A DNA stretch of 64,000 nucleotides from Lacinutrix sp. Bg11-31 (GTDB lineage Bacteria > Bacteroidota > Bacteroidia > Flavobacteriales > Flavobacteriaceae): the NCBI RefSeq assembly GCF_002831665.1, contig NZ_CP025118.1:682001-746000 (forward strand). The letters run 5' to 3'. This document shows, in pieces, positions 43,899 through 54,220 of the stretch. The position numbers and the translations under genes are program-made. The stretch's first letter is position 1; each line of letters begins with the position of its first letter. The notes under the pieces were generated by a model. It was not told where the DNA came from. It searched no databases and saw only the letters and a program-made list of their open reading frames with translations.

Positions 43899-44489
43899 TT
43901 ACAATTCTCTTATTAAATCCTTAATGCGTAAACGATTACTATAGTCGTGTTCGTTTACGTCTCTAACAAAACAGAAAGGACTAATAGTTTCATCTTTAAC
44001 CTTTTTGGTTAATTCTTCAACAGTAAAAGGACCAAACTCTTTAGATTTTTCTATGTAGTAAAACTCGTGGTCGTGAATTATATCGCTAGCTTTATTCTTG
44101 TATTTTTCATGTAGAAACTGTTGTACATCTTCTAACGAATTTAAAGACTCAGAATAGCTACTCTCATTAATAAAAATAGCACAATCGTCCGTTTGTAATC
44201 TATTAAGTATTAAAACGTCATGATCTTTAAAATAGGCTTTTACTGTGGTTTCTCCATCTTCGGTTACAATAGAAAATGTATTCTTTTTTTCAATACACCA
44301 TGACGTTTCTGTGGTAGTTTTACTTTCAGAAATATGAAGAGTGTTCTCATCTTTAAAAACATAAATAGCTTTTTTTTTAGAGATACCATTTACCAAAACC
44401 CAATGCTGATTTAAAAACAAATCCTCATAATGCGTCTCATGATGAAACGGTTGTAGGTTTGGCAGTAAATTAAAAATAGCAGAAGACAT
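43899..44489 (-). CDS. GYF_2-like domain protein
   Basis: The 196-residue product has no signal peptide or membrane segment. Its N-terminal 120 residues are beta-rich. The C-terminal 60 residues form a GYF_2-like domain: FYYIEKSKEFGPFTVEELTK, then SPFCFVRDV and IKDLIREL. These domains are thought to bind protein ligands. Its partners are unknown. The GYF call is by pattern. Confidence 0.65.
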   Translation of the reverse strand: MSSAIFNLLPNLQPFHHETHYEDLFLNQHWVLVNGISKKKAIYVFKDENTLHISESKTTTETSWCIEKKNTFSIVTEDGETTVKAYFKDHDVLILNRLQTDDCAIFINESSYSESLNSLEDVQQFLHEKYKNKASDIIHDHEFYYIEKSKEFGPFTVEELTKKVKDETISPFCFVRDVNEHDYSNRLRIKDLIREL

Positions 44490-44639
44490 TAATTAGGTTT
44501 AGTGCGTTTTATAACAAACGAAAAACTAAAGATAATATTTTATACTGAAAGACATTACACTTAAAATAGAACTTAAAGAAGAAATCAAAAAAGTATTTAC
44601 AACTATTCAAAAGCCAATTAAGCCTAGTGTTAATTAAGC

Positions 44640-45998
44640 CTACTTCTTATTCTTATTAAATTTCTGATAATTCTTATCTCCTCTAGTTTTTGGTTTTTTA
44701 TACTTAGCAGCAATTTTAAACTTATAAGATCCACCTTTATTTTCTTTAGAATTCTTTTCAGATTTATCATGAAAAGCAGGACCTGGAGCATCTTCGTCTT
44801 TTAGTCTTTTGTGCGGGTTATTGTGTTCTTTAATTTGAGGTCTTTCTTCTTCAATTAACTCTTTAGAAATCTCAACTTCAGAAGGTAATTCTGCAACAGT
44901 AATAGTCATCTGCATTAATGCTTCGATGTCATCTATAGCGTGTTCATCTTTTTCTGTAGTAAAAACATGAGCCTGTCCTTCTCGTTCTGCACGACCAGTT
45001 CTACCAATTCTATGCATGTAGTTTTCTGGAAAATCTGGAGTGTCAAAATTTATAACATGCGTTACATTATCAATATCCAAACCACGAGCCATAACATCTG
45101 TAGCCACTAGAATTCTATTAATACCTTCACGAAATTGCTCGATACTACGCAATCTATAATTTTGCGTTTTGTTAGAGTGTATAACACAAAGTTCATCGTT
45201 GTATTCTTCTTCTAGAGCTTCAAAAAGGCGATCTGCCATCTTTTTGTAAGCAACAAAAATTAAGACTTTATTATAAGTTTCTTCATCTCGAAGTAAATGT
45301 TTTAGTAAATTTAACTTCGTATAGAAATTAGGAACTTTATAACGTGTTTGTTTAATATTCTCTAAAGGAGTTCCAGAAGTTGCAATCGATACTTTTTCTG
45401 GAGATTTAAAGAAATCTGTAATTAATGCATCTACATCATGAGTCATGGTTGCAGAGAACATAATATTTTGACGACGTTCTGGTAGAAGGTCAAAAATATT
45501 AATTAATTGATGTCTAAAACCTAAGTCTAACATGACATCTACTTCATCGATAATTAATTTTTGAATAGATTTTAAATTTAAAACATGACTTAAAGCTAAA
45601 TCGTACATACGACCAGGAGTCGCAACTAAAATATCAATACCTTCAGCAATAGCTCTTTTTTGAGTATTAATATTTGTACCACCATAAACACCTAAAACAC
45701 GTGTGTTTATGTATTTTGTTAGCTTTTCTATCTCGTCTACCACTTGTACAACAAGCTCTCGAGTAGGTACTAAAACCAATACTCTTGGGTTCTCTTGTTT
45801 AGAAAACGGTAAGTTTTTAAGCACTGGAAGCATATAACCAAAGGTTTTCCCGGTTCCAGTTTGCGCAATTCCAACCATATCTTTTCCGCTGGCAACAACG
45901 CTAAAAGCTTCGGCTTGAATAGGTGTAGGCGTTGTAAAGCCTAAATCGTCAAGCGCGTTATATAATGGTGTATTTAAGTTTAAATCTCTAAAAGTCAA
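44640..45998 (-). CDS. DEAD-box RNA helicase (DEVD variant)
   Basis: This 452-residue helicase has the Q motif TPTPIQ, motif I AQTGTGKT, Ia PTRELV, II as DEVD (not DEAD), III SAT, V ATDVMARGLDID and VI HRIGRTGR. A C-terminal Lys-rich tail (KENKGGSYKFKIAAKYKK) should bind RNA. The start is TTG at 45998; an upstream ATG at 46003 meets a stop at once. It acts as an RNA chaperone in ribosome assembly or cold adaptation in relatives. It follows the aldose epimerase gene by 41 bp. Confidence 0.93.
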   Translation of the reverse strand: MTFRDLNLNTPLYNALDDLGFTTPTPIQAEAFSVVASGKDMVGIAQTGTGKTFGYMLPVLKNLPFSKQENPRVLVLVPTRELVVQVVDEIEKLTKYINTRVLGVYGGTNINTQKRAIAEGIDILVATPGRMYDLALSHVLNLKSIQKLIIDEVDVMLDLGFRHQLINIFDLLPERRQNIMFSATMTHDVDALITDFFKSPEKVSIATSGTPLENIKQTRYKVPNFYTKLNLLKHLLRDEETYNKVLIFVAYKKMADRLFEALEEEYNDELCVIHSNKTQNYRLRSIEQFREGINRILVATDVMARGLDIDNVTHVINFDTPDFPENYMHRIGRTGRAEREGQAHVFTTEKDEHAIDDIEALMQMTITVAELPSEVEISKELIEEERPQIKEHNNPHKRLKDEDAPGPAFHDKSEKNSKENKGGSYKFKIAAKYKKPKTRGDKNYQKFNKNKK

Positions 45999-46016
45999 AG
46001 CATGTTATTTAAGCCG

Positions 46017-46024
46017 CAAAATTA
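46017..46024 (-). promoter_or_regulatory. Candidate -7 element of the helicase gene
   Basis: The minus strand reads TAATTTTG, a TAnnTTTG match, 19 bp before the TTG start. It would give a very short leader; no clear -33 element is seen. Confidence 0.3.
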
Positions 46025-46039
46025 CTATTAATATTTTGT

Positions 46040-46930
46040 TTACCCTAAATGATGCTCATGTATTTGCACACTATAGTTTGTGCTAAAGGTTTCATTTTCA
46101 GGTAATTTAATAATACCTTCTTTTTCTACGATGTTTTGAGACGTGTTTTCTTGATCTGCAATGCCTAACCAAGGTTCAATACAAACATAAGGTGCGTTGG
46201 GTTTTGCCCAAAGACCAAGATAATTAAAATCTTTAAAAGTCATATTTAATATTTCTCCATGTTTAGTGCTAACTAAAGCTACTTTTCTAGATTTTAAATC
46301 TTTAAAAATAAGTGCATCCTCACTAAATAAATTTGGATTTAATTGAATGCTATTTTTAGTAGTAAAAACAGGTTTTGTTTCATTTTTCACTAATCCGGTT
46401 TGTGTATTTAGTAAATGTGTTTTTGAGGTTTCTTCAGTTTCAAAAACTAAATTATAATCTGTATAATTTTCATCATTATATAAAGGACATTTAAAAGCTG
46501 GATGTCCTCCAACAGAAAAGTATATGGATTTATTATCTAAATTTTTTACAGTATAATTAATGTCTAATATATTGTCTATTAAAGTATAGGTAATTTTAAA
46601 CTCAAATTTAAAAGGATATATTTTTAATAAATCCTCATTATAAGTTAAACTAAAACTTAGGCTATTTTTCGTTTCTTTAACAAGCTTAATGTCTTTACTA
46701 TGCCTAACAAAACCATGTTTAGGCATGTTGTATTTTGTGCCTTTATAAAAATAAGTTTCATCTTTTAACGCTCCAATAATAGGAAAGAGGTTAGGAGCAA
46801 AGCTTCCCCATATATCAGGATTTGCATCCCACATAAACTGTGTGTTGTTTTTTACCGAACTTATTTCGCAAAGTTCTGCACCTATTGGTTTAACTTTAAT
46901 TTTTAAAATACTATTAGATAATTCGAACAT
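46040..46930 (-). CDS. Aldose 1-epimerase family protein
   Basis: The 296-residue all-beta protein is of the galactose mutarotase-like family (YeaD/LacX type). GAELCEISS and FMWDANPDIWG are at the N-terminus, and YFSVGGHPAFKCPL contains the catalytic-site His. YVCIEPWLGIAD near the C-terminus carries the catalytic Glu. It would interconvert sugar anomers; the particular hexose is not evident. It is transcribed ahead of the helicase gene and divergent from pabB. Confidence 0.88.
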   Translation of the reverse strand: MFELSNSILKIKVKPIGAELCEISSVKNNTQFMWDANPDIWGSFAPNLFPIIGALKDETYFYKGTKYNMPKHGFVRHSKDIKLVKETKNSLSFSLTYNEDLLKIYPFKFEFKITYTLIDNILDINYTVKNLDNKSIYFSVGGHPAFKCPLYNDENYTDYNLVFETEETSKTHLLNTQTGLVKNETKPVFTTKNSIQLNPNLFSEDALIFKDLKSRKVALVSTKHGEILNMTFKDFNYLGLWAKPNAPYVCIEPWLGIADQENTSQNIVEKEGIIKLPENETFSTNYSVQIHEHHLG

Positions 46931-47005
46931 GTTTTTTATATAATCTAATGACTAAAATACTCGTTTTTTTAGCAATTCTGCTTAACTTTACACAACATTT
47001 TTACA

Positions 47006-48316
47006 TTGAGAACAACAGCAAAACATAAAATTACTAATCCTGAGGAGTTCAAGCAAAATCTATTGTCTTGGGCCCAACAGTTTGATGATGTTGTTTGGTT
47101 AGATTCTAATTCGAAACAATTTCAAGAAAATCAAAAATATTCTAGTTACGATGCGGTTTTGGCTGTAGATGCTTTTACAGCAATACAGACTGATTATTTT
47201 AATGCTTTCGAAAAACTAAAGGAATATTATACAACAACCAAAGATTGGATTTTTGGTTATTTAACTTACGATTTAAAGAACGATACCGAAGTTCTAAAAT
47301 CTAATAATGATGATGGTTTAGAATTTCCTGATTTGTATTTCTTTCAGCCAAAAAAAATATTTTTATTTAAAGGAGATACTGTAGAAATGCTTTATTTGAA
47401 AGCAGTTGATGATGAGTTTGAATCCGATTTAAAAGATATCGAACAATCCAATAATCTTGATATCGAGGAATTCAACAACAGTAATTCAATAAAAATAAAA
47501 TTAAAAATACATAAAGACGAATACTTTGATAAAGTAACAAAAGTACTCTCGCACATACATAGAGGAGATATTTACGAAGCTAATTTTTGTCAAGAATTTT
47601 ATGCAGAAAACACAATCATTCAACCTCTAGAAACTTATAATAAGCTTAACACCATTTCTAATGCACCTTTTGCAACGTTTTTAAAAGTAAGAAGTAACTA
47701 TTTACTTTCTGCTTCACCAGAACGTTACATAAAAAAAGAAGGAACAAAAGTAATTTCGCAACCCATAAAAGGAACTGCCAAACGTGATACAGACCATATT
47801 ATGGACTCTATTTTAAAAAATGATTTGGTAAGTGATGAAAAGGAGCGTAGCGAAAACATTATGATTGTAGATTTAGTACGTAACGATCTCTCGCAAACAG
47901 CAACAAAAGGTAGCGTAAAGGTAGAGGAGCTTTGTAAGATATACAGTTTCGACCAAGTGCATCAAATGATTTCTACTGTAGTATCAGAAGTTAAAGAGAC
48001 AACAAATCCAATAGATATAATAAGGACAACGTTTCCAATGGGCAGCATGACAGGAGCTCCCAAAATTTCAGCAATGAAAATTATTGAAGATTTAGAAGAA
48101 ACCAAACGCGGTTTATACTCTGGAAGTGTTGGATATATTACGCCAAATGGCGATTTCGATTTTAATGTAGTGATTAGAAGTATTCTTTATAATGAAGCAA
48201 AACAATACGTTTCGTATTCTGTTGGTGGTGCAATTACTGCTAAAAGTGAACCGCTTAAAGAATACGAAGAATGCTTGGTTAAAGCCAAAGCAATGCGAAC
48301 AGTTTTAGAGAATTAG
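47006..48316 (+). CDS. pabB: Chorismate-binding enzyme, probable aminodeoxychorismate synthase component I
   Basis: The start is TTG 47006 (436 residues); no ATG lies nearby. The chorismate-binding domain carries LSASPERYIK, ISQPIKGTAKRD, NIMIVDLVRNDLSQ and FPMGSMTGAPK, all family signatures. Pab-type rather than Trp-type is preferred because no anthranilate-pathway gene adjoins and the N-terminus (LLSWAQQFDDVVWLDSN) is typical of flavobacterial PabB. It makes 4-amino-4-deoxychorismate for folate. No glutamine amidotransferase is fused. Confidence 0.87.
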   Translation: MRTTAKHKITNPEEFKQNLLSWAQQFDDVVWLDSNSKQFQENQKYSSYDAVLAVDAFTAIQTDYFNAFEKLKEYYTTTKDWIFGYLTYDLKNDTEVLKSNNDDGLEFPDLYFFQPKKIFLFKGDTVEMLYLKAVDDEFESDLKDIEQSNNLDIEEFNNSNSIKIKLKIHKDEYFDKVTKVLSHIHRGDIYEANFCQEFYAENTIIQPLETYNKLNTISNAPFATFLKVRSNYLLSASPERYIKKEGTKVISQPIKGTAKRDTDHIMDSILKNDLVSDEKERSENIMIVDLVRNDLSQTATKGSVKVEELCKIYSFDQVHQMISTVVSEVKETTNPIDIIRTTFPMGSMTGAPKISAMKIIEDLEETKRGLYSGSVGYITPNGDFDFNVVIRSILYNEAKQYVSYSVGGAITAKSEPLKEYEECLVKAKAMRTVLEN

Positions 48317-48401
48317 TTTTCAACAGGAAGTCGTCAGTATTCAGTTGGCAATAGCTTCTCGTCTTTGTGAGATAAAACAGCAATTTACTAATAAACTAAA
48401 C

Positions 48402-48440
48402 GCTCTGTGAAACTCAGCGAATCTCTACGAATCTCAGTGT
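48402..48440. repeat. Short imperfect direct repeats
   Basis: CTCTGTGAAACTCAGCGAAT followed by TCTCTACGAATCTCAGTGT repeats the words CTC(T/A)..., GAAT and CTCAG. It lies in the 193-bp pabB-tilS gap and resembles a family of short repeats common between flavobacterial genes. Confidence 0.4.
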
Positions 48441-48509
48441 AAAAATCCACAAGTATTAAAATCATCATAATTAATATCAAAAAATAGCCAAAAAACGTAC
48501 ATTTACAAA

Positions 48510-49826
48510 GTGCAAGAAATCTTTCAAAAACATATAAATAATCAGTTTAATTTTCTAAAAGGGAAGAAGCTGTTAATCACTATTTCTGGAGGATTAGATA
48601 GTGTTGCACTTACACATTTATGTAAGAAAGCTAAACTTGATATTTCACTAGCACATTGCAACTTTAATATGCGAGATGAAGAAAGCAATGGAGATGAAGC
48701 CTTTGTATTAGACTTAGCCAAAACACTAGGTTTAGAAGTCTTTACACAGCATTTCGACACGACTATTTATGCTCAAGAAAACAAGTTGTCCATACAAATG
48801 GCAGCTCGTGAGTTGCGTTATAATTGGTTTCAAGAGTTGTCAAATCAATTAGGTTTCGATTATATTTTAACAGCACATCATGCAGACGATAATTTAGAGA
48901 CTTTTCTAATTAATTTAACACGAGGAACAGGTTTAGAAGGTTTAACTGGAATACCTGAAACTAATGGAAATATTGTAAGACCATTATTAAAGTTTTCTAG
49001 AGAAACAATTCTAGGTTTTGCTGAACAACAAAAAATTGAATGGAGAGAAGATAGTAGTAACGCATCTACTAAATACTTAAGAAACAAATTGCGTCATGAA
49101 ATTATTCCGAAGTTAAAAGAAACAAATTCACAATTGTTACAAAATTTCGATACCACTTTAATGCATTTAAATGATGCTTCAAGTATTGTAGAAGAAAGTG
49201 TAAATGCTGTTTTAAAAAGAGCGATTATAGCTGTCAATAATGATGAAATCACCTATGATATTTCAGAATTTATAAAGCTTAAAAACCCTAAAGCATACTT
49301 AGTAGAAGTATTTAAACCATTCGGTTTTACTGCTTTTGGAGATATTCAAAATTTGTTAACAGCACAAAGTGGAAAGCAAATTTTTTCTGAAACACACAGA
49401 TTAATAAAAGACAGATCTCATATGGTTTTGGCTACATTAGCTTCCGAAGCAGAGAATATTGCAATTAGTATCCTTAAAGAAGAGAAAGATAAATCGATAC
49501 CAAACGGGATTTTGTTTTTAGAAACAGTCAATACAATAGAAAAAGTCTCTAAAAATGAAATTTTTGTAGATATAGAAAAATTAAGTTACCCACTAACGGT
49601 AAGAAAATGGAAGGAAGGCGACTATTTTTATCCTTTAGGAGGTAATGGCAAAAAGAAATTGAGCAAGTATTTTAAAGATGAAAAACTATCTTTGTTAGAT
49701 AAAGAGAAATGTCTTTTATTGTGCTCGAATAAAGAAATTGTTTGGATCTTAAATTATAGAGCAGACGAACGTTTTAAAGTGACTACAAATACTAATAAAA
49801 TATTAAAAATATCCTTGAAAGAATGA
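48510..49826 (+). CDS. tilS: tRNA(Ile)-lysidine synthase
   Basis: The start is GTG 48510 (438 residues). The N-terminal PP-loop [12 protein letters not shown] binds [20 protein letters not shown] supplies further family residues, and the middle and C-terminal TilS domains end with [14 protein letters not shown]. TilS converts C34 of the AUA-decoding tRNA-Ile to lysidine and is essential in most bacteria. Its stop overlaps the dsbD start by 4 bp (ATGA), so the two are translationally coupled. Confidence 0.96.
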   Translation: MQEIFQKHINNQFNFLKGKKLLITISGGLDSVALTHLCKKAKLDISLAHCNFNMRDEESNGDEAFVLDLAKTLGLEVFTQHFDTTIYAQENKLSIQMAARELRYNWFQELSNQLGFDYILTAHHADDNLETFLINLTRGTGLEGLTGIPETNGNIVRPLLKFSRETILGFAEQQKIEWREDSSNASTKYLRNKLRHEIIPKLKETNSQLLQNFDTTLMHLNDASSIVEESVNAVLKRAIIAVNNDEITYDISEFIKLKNPKAYLVEVFKPFGFTAFGDIQNLLTAQSGKQIFSETHRLIKDRSHMVLATLASEAENIAISILKEEKDKSIPNGILFLETVNTIEKVSKNEIFVDIEKLSYPLTVRKWKEGDYFYPLGGNGKKKLSKYFKDEKLSLLDKEKCLLLCSNKEIVWILNYRADERFKVTTNTNKILKISLKE

Positions 49827-52189
49827 AGAAAATCTTAGCTTTATTATTCGTATTATTTTCAATGCAAACCATTTTTGCACAAGTATTAGAACCTGTAAAA
49901 TGGAGTGGTACAGTAGAGAAAATTTCGGATACAGAATATAATTTAATTTACGAAGCAGATATCGAGGACCATTGGCACCTTTATTCTCAAAACTTACCAG
50001 AAGGAGGCGCAATACCAACCGAGTTTATTTACGATGAAAACGTAGTGTCTAAAGATTTTGAATTAGTAGGGAAAGCTTCAGAAAGTGCAAGCACTACCAA
50101 ATTTGATAAAGTCTTTGAAATGGACATGACTTATTTTGATTATGAGGCTACATTTACTCAAAAAATTAAAATATTAAATCCAGATTTAACATCAATTGAA
50201 GCAGAAGTTAGTTACCAAGCTTGTGATGATGCTAAATGTATTTTCGAAAGTAAAACTGTTGATTTTCAGATTAAAGAAAAAACAAATAATAGTAAAATAT
50301 TAGATCCAGTAAAATGGACGTCATCTATTTATTCACTTGGAAATGATGAGTATGAGATTGCTTATACAGCAGTTTTAGATAATAAATGGCACATTTATTC
50401 TCAAGACAATAAGGACCCAATGGGACCAATACCAACAGAGATTACATTTAAAAACGATAATAAAGATTTTAAATTAATAGGAGGATTAAAAGAATCTAAG
50501 AGTATAGAAAAGTTTGAAAAAGCTTTCGATATGGATGTTAAATACTTCTCCAATGAAGCTGTTTTTACTCAGAAAATTAAAGTGTTAAATACAGATTTAA
50601 AAACAATTGAAGCAGAAGCTTATTTTCAAGCGTGTGATGATGAAAAATGTTTAGCTCCAACTTTTTTCGACTTTAATAGCAATCTAGAAGATGCTACTGT
50701 AAAGTCTGCAATAGATAATGAAGCAAGTGTAGATTCTTCTTCAGATGGTGAATCTAAAGGTTTGTGGGGAATCTTTTTTATTGCTTTTCTATCAGGTTTT
50801 GCGGCATTACTAACACCTTGTGTTTTTCCAATGATACCAATGACTGTTAGCTTTTTTACTAAACAAAGTAAATCTAAAGCTGCAGGTATTAAAAATGCCA
50901 TTATTTATGGATTGTGTATTATAGTAATTTATCTATTATTAGGTACTGCTGTTACAGGAATTTTTGGAGCCGATGCCTTAAATGCGTTAGCAACAAACGT
51001 TTGGTTTAATATTATTTTCTTTATTCTTTTAGTTGTTTTTGCATTCTCCTTTTTAGGAGCTTTCGAAATTATGCTACCAAATTCTTGGGCTAATAAAGTA
51101 GATTCTCAAGCTAATAGAGGTGGTATGGTTGGTATTTTCTTCATGGCTTTAGCTTTAGCTATTGTATCTTTTTCATGTACAGGACCAATTGTAGGTACGC
51201 TTTTAGTAGAAGCTGCTTCTAAAGGAGGTTTAGCTCCAATTATTGGAATGTTAGGATTCTCATCTGCAATTGCATTACCATTTGCATTGTTTGCTGCTTT
51301 TCCAGGTTGGTTAAATTCGTTACCAAAATCTGGTGGTTGGTTGAACACAGTAAAAGTGGTCTTAGGATTTTTAGAATTAGCATTAGCTTTCAAATTTTTA
51401 TCGCAAGCAGATTTAGTATTACAAATGCATTTATTAGAAAGAGAAGTATTTATAGCTATTTGGATTGCCATTTTTGGAACATTAGCATTATATCTTTTTG
51501 GTAAAATTCAATTACCACACGATTCACCTTTAAAACATCTTTCTGTTGGTAGGTTAAGCCTAGGATTAATAGTTTTAACGTTTACAATTTATATGATTCC
51601 CGGACTTTGGGGAGCACCATTAAATTTAATTAGTGCGTTTCCACCACCTTTAGATTATAGCGAATCTCCTTATGGAGTTGGGAATTCGAAAGGAGGAGGT
51701 AGTGCAAGCGCAGACCATTCAGATTTACCCGAAGGTGCACATTTATTAGCACCACACGATATTTTAGCATTTAACGATTACGATTTAGGTTTAGCTTATG
51801 CTAAAAAAGTGAATAAGCCAGTAATGATTGATTTTACAGGTTGGGCATGTGTAAACTGTCGAAAAATGGAACAAAACGTTTGGCCCAAACCTGAGATATT
51901 AAACGCATTAAAAAATGATGTCGTTTTAATCTCTCTTTATGTGGACGATAAGCGACCTCTTGAAAAGGATGAAATAGTAGACTCTAAGCTTAGAGAAGGT
52001 AAAAAACTAAAATATATTGGTCAGAAATGGAGTGAGTTTCAAACCATTAAATACAAGTCGAACACACAACCATATTATGTGTTAATGGATCACAGCGAAG
52101 AAAATTTAATAGAGCCTGTTGCTTTTACTCCAGATGCAGATGAGTATTTTAATTGGCTAAAAGATGGTATTAGCAATTTTAAGGAATAA
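49823..52189 (+). CDS. dsbD: Thiol:disulfide interchange protein DsbD with duplicated N-domain
   Basis: The protein has 788 residues, longer than the usual 560-690. A signal peptide (cleaved near FAQ) is followed by two tandem alpha domains. The first has EPVKWSG and QACDDAKC (Cys134 and Cys139), the second DPVKWTS and QACDDEKC (Cys271 and Cys276), 137 residues apart. The eight-helix membrane core has [15 protein letters not shown] and [11 protein letters not shown]. The C-terminal thioredoxin domain carries WACVNC (Cys676 and Cys679). It moves electrons from cytoplasmic thioredoxin to periplasmic proteins. It is coupled to tilS. Confidence 0.93.
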   Translation: MKKILALLFVLFSMQTIFAQVLEPVKWSGTVEKISDTEYNLIYEADIEDHWHLYSQNLPEGGAIPTEFIYDENVVSKDFELVGKASESASTTKFDKVFEMDMTYFDYEATFTQKIKILNPDLTSIEAEVSYQACDDAKCIFESKTVDFQIKEKTNNSKILDPVKWTSSIYSLGNDEYEIAYTAVLDNKWHIYSQDNKDPMGPIPTEITFKNDNKDFKLIGGLKESKSIEKFEKAFDMDVKYFSNEAVFTQKIKVLNTDLKTIEAEAYFQACDDEKCLAPTFFDFNSNLEDATVKSAIDNEASVDSSSDGESKGLWGIFFIAFLSGFAALLTPCVFPMIPMTVSFFTKQSKSKAAGIKNAIIYGLCIIVIYLLLGTAVTGIFGADALNALATNVWFNIIFFILLVVFAFSFLGAFEIMLPNSWANKVDSQANRGGMVGIFFMALALAIVSFSCTGPIVGTLLVEAASKGGLAPIIGMLGFSSAIALPFALFAAFPGWLNSLPKSGGWLNTVKVVLGFLELALAFKFLSQADLVLQMHLLEREVFIAIWIAIFGTLALYLFGKIQLPHDSPLKHLSVGRLSLGLIVLTFTIYMIPGLWGAPLNLISAFPPPLDYSESPYGVGNSKGGGSASADHSDLPEGAHLLAPHDILAFNDYDLGLAYAKKVNKPVMIDFTGWACVNCRKMEQNVWPKPEILNALKNDVVLISLYVDDKRPLEKDEIVDSKLREGKKLKYIGQKWSEFQTIKYKSNTQPYYVLMDHSEENLIEPVAFTPDADEYFNWLKDGISNFKE

Positions 52190-52274
52190 CTAAATTTCTT
52201 TGAAAAAAGGAATCTTATAAATTGAAAGTATTAAGCTATTATTAAAATAAGCAATTTTTAGATTTTCAATTTAA

Positions 52275-52373
52275 AGCTCCAGAGGAGTTTTATATTAATA
52301 GAAGATTAATTTTGTGCATAATAGAACTCCAGAGGAGTGGCATTATTAGTGTTCTGTTTCGCTCCTAAGGAGC
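52275..52373. repeat. Three REP-like CTCC-GGAG palindromes
   Basis: AGCTCCAGAGGAGTT (52275-52289), AACTCCAGAGGAGT (52325-52338) and GCTCCTAAGGAGC (52361-52373), spaced about 36-50 bp. Tracts of TATTAATAG or CATTATTAG follow the first two. They look like REP elements of Bacteroidota. No transposase is nearby. Confidence 0.6.
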
Positions 52374-52482
52374 TTAATAAACTATTAGCATTATTTATTA
52401 TTAATATATTACCACACTATGGCTTTATTAAATAGTTGTCTTTAGTAGAATTAAAAAGAAATTAGTATAGAATAAATTTAAT

Positions 52483-52520
52483 AAAAAGGAATCTCCAATA
52501 CATTTATGAGATTCCTTTTT
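52483..52520 (+). terminator. Intrinsic terminator before ade
   Basis: AAAAAGGAATCTC (52483-52495) pairs with GAGATTCCTTTTT (52508-52520), perfect, 13 bp. It ends only 14 bp before the ade start, so it ends read-through from tilS-dsbD or acts as a leader structure. Confidence 0.8.
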
Positions 52521-52534
52521 TCAAAGGAATTAAT

Positions 52535-54157
52535 ATGAAACTACAAGGTAACATAGTAGATATCCCAAACAAACGTATTTACAAAGGAGAAGTAACTATT
52601 AAGGCAGGAAAGATTGTTTCTATTATAGAAAAAGAACACAACGCAAATCATTTTATATTACCTGGTTTTATAGATGCACATATTCATATTGAAAGCTCTA
52701 TGTTGGTGCCTAGTGAGTTTGCAAAACTGGCTGTAAAACATGGTACAGTATCTACAGTTAGCGATCCACACGAAATAGCTAATGTTTTAGGTGTAAAAGG
52801 TGTTGAGTTCATGATTGAAAACGGAAAACAAACACCGTTTAAATTCAATTTTGGAGCACCTTCTTGTGTACCAGCAACAAGTTTTGAATCTGCAGGTGCA
52901 ATTATAGATTCTGAAGATATTAAAACCTTAATGGCAAATCCGGATATTAAATACCTTGCCGAAATGATGAATTATCCAGGCGTACTTTTCGATGACGAAG
53001 AAGTGCTTAAAAAAATAGCTTGGGCAAAACATAATAACAAACCAGTAGATGGTCATGCGCCAGGTTTAAGAGGAGACGATATTACAAAATACATTGCTGC
53101 AGGTATTTCTACAGATCACGAGTGTTTTACCTATGACGAGGCTTTAGAAAAGCTTCAAAAAGGTATGAAAGTTATTATTAGAGAAGGAAGTGCTGCCAAA
53201 AACTTTGAAGCTTTAATAGATTTATTACCAGAACATTTTGAAAACATGATGTTTTGCAGTGACGATAAGCATCCAGACGATTTACTTTTAGGACACATAA
53301 ATAAAGTTTGCGCAAGAGCAGTAGCTAAAGACATAGATATATTTAAAGTGCTTCAAGTCGCTTGTATTAATCCAATAAAGCATTATAATCTAGATGTTGG
53401 AACCTTACAAATAGGTGATGCTGCAGATTGTATTATAGTTGAAGATTTAAAAGATTTTAAAACGCTTCAAACGTATATAAACGGTGAATTGGTTTACGAT
53501 TTCGGAACTGTTAATATTCCAAATATCGCTTTTGAGAATCTTAATAATTTTAATTGCGACAAAAAAGACGTTTCAGATTTTAGATTTGAATCTTTGGCTA
53601 AAAGAATTCGTGTTATAGAGTGTAATGATGGTGAGTTAGTAACTAATGAAATTATTGCAGACAGTTTAATAGAAAATGGAAACCTTGTTTCTAATACCAA
53701 AACAGATGTGTTAAAAATGACGGTTGTAAACAGGTATAATAATGCAAAACCAGCAATTGCTTTTATTAAAAACTTCGGACTAAAAGAAGGCGCAATAGCA
53801 AGTTCAGTTGGACACGACTCTCATAATATTATTGCAGTTGGAGTAGATGATGCTTCTATTTGTAAAGCTGTTAACGCGATAATTGAAGCAGAAGGCGGAA
53901 TTTGTGCAGTTAATACTTCCGAAGAAAAAACCGTTGCGCTTCCAGTAGCAGGAATAATGAGTGATAAAAATGGAGAAACTATTGGAAAGCAGTATGCAGA
54001 ATTAGACAAAATGGCAAAACAAATGGGTTGTACGTTATACGCTCCATATATGTCGTTGTCTTTTATGGCTTTGTTGGTTATTCCTGCTTTGAAATTGAGC
54101 GATAAAGGTTTGTTTAATGGAGGGGATTTTAAGTTTATTAACTTAGAAGTAGAGTAA
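52535..54157 (+). CDS. ade: Adenine deaminase
   Basis: The 540-residue metal-dependent hydrolase of the AdeC type has [20 protein letters not shown] near the N-terminus (metal-binding histidines). [32 protein letters not shown] and [12 protein letters not shown] provide further metal and substrate residues. [11 protein letters not shown] is in the C-terminal domain. It turns adenine into hypoxanthine and ammonia for purine salvage. The start lies 14 bp downstream of a strong hairpin. It is a single-gene unit. Confidence 0.95.
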   Translation: MKLQGNIVDIPNKRIYKGEVTIKAGKIVSIIEKEHNANHFILPGFIDAHIHIESSMLVPSEFAKLAVKHGTVSTVSDPHEIANVLGVKGVEFMIENGKQTPFKFNFGAPSCVPATSFESAGAIIDSEDIKTLMANPDIKYLAEMMNYPGVLFDDEEVLKKIAWAKHNNKPVDGHAPGLRGDDITKYIAAGISTDHECFTYDEALEKLQKGMKVIIREGSAAKNFEALIDLLPEHFENMMFCSDDKHPDDLLLGHINKVCARAVAKDIDIFKVLQVACINPIKHYNLDVGTLQIGDAADCIIVEDLKDFKTLQTYINGELVYDFGTVNIPNIAFENLNNFNCDKKDVSDFRFESLAKRIRVIECNDGELVTNEIIADSLIENGNLVSNTKTDVLKMTVVNRYNNAKPAIAFIKNFGLKEGAIASSVGHDSHNIIAVGVDDASICKAVNAIIEAEGGICAVNTSEEKTVALPVAGIMSDKNGETIGKQYAELDKMAKQMGCTLYAPYMSLSFMALLVIPALKLSDKGLFNGGDFKFINLEVE

Positions 54158-54220
54158 ATTATTATTAAAAAGTAAACCTTTTCCTATTATTATTGCAATA
54201 CTAATTCACTAATTTTTATT

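Larger units (their letters stand above)
52190..52534. other. 345-bp intergenic region with REP-like palindromes
   Basis: No ORF. It holds three short CTCC/GGAG palindromes (52275-52373), AT-rich DNA, and a terminator close to the ade start. Confidence 0.6.
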
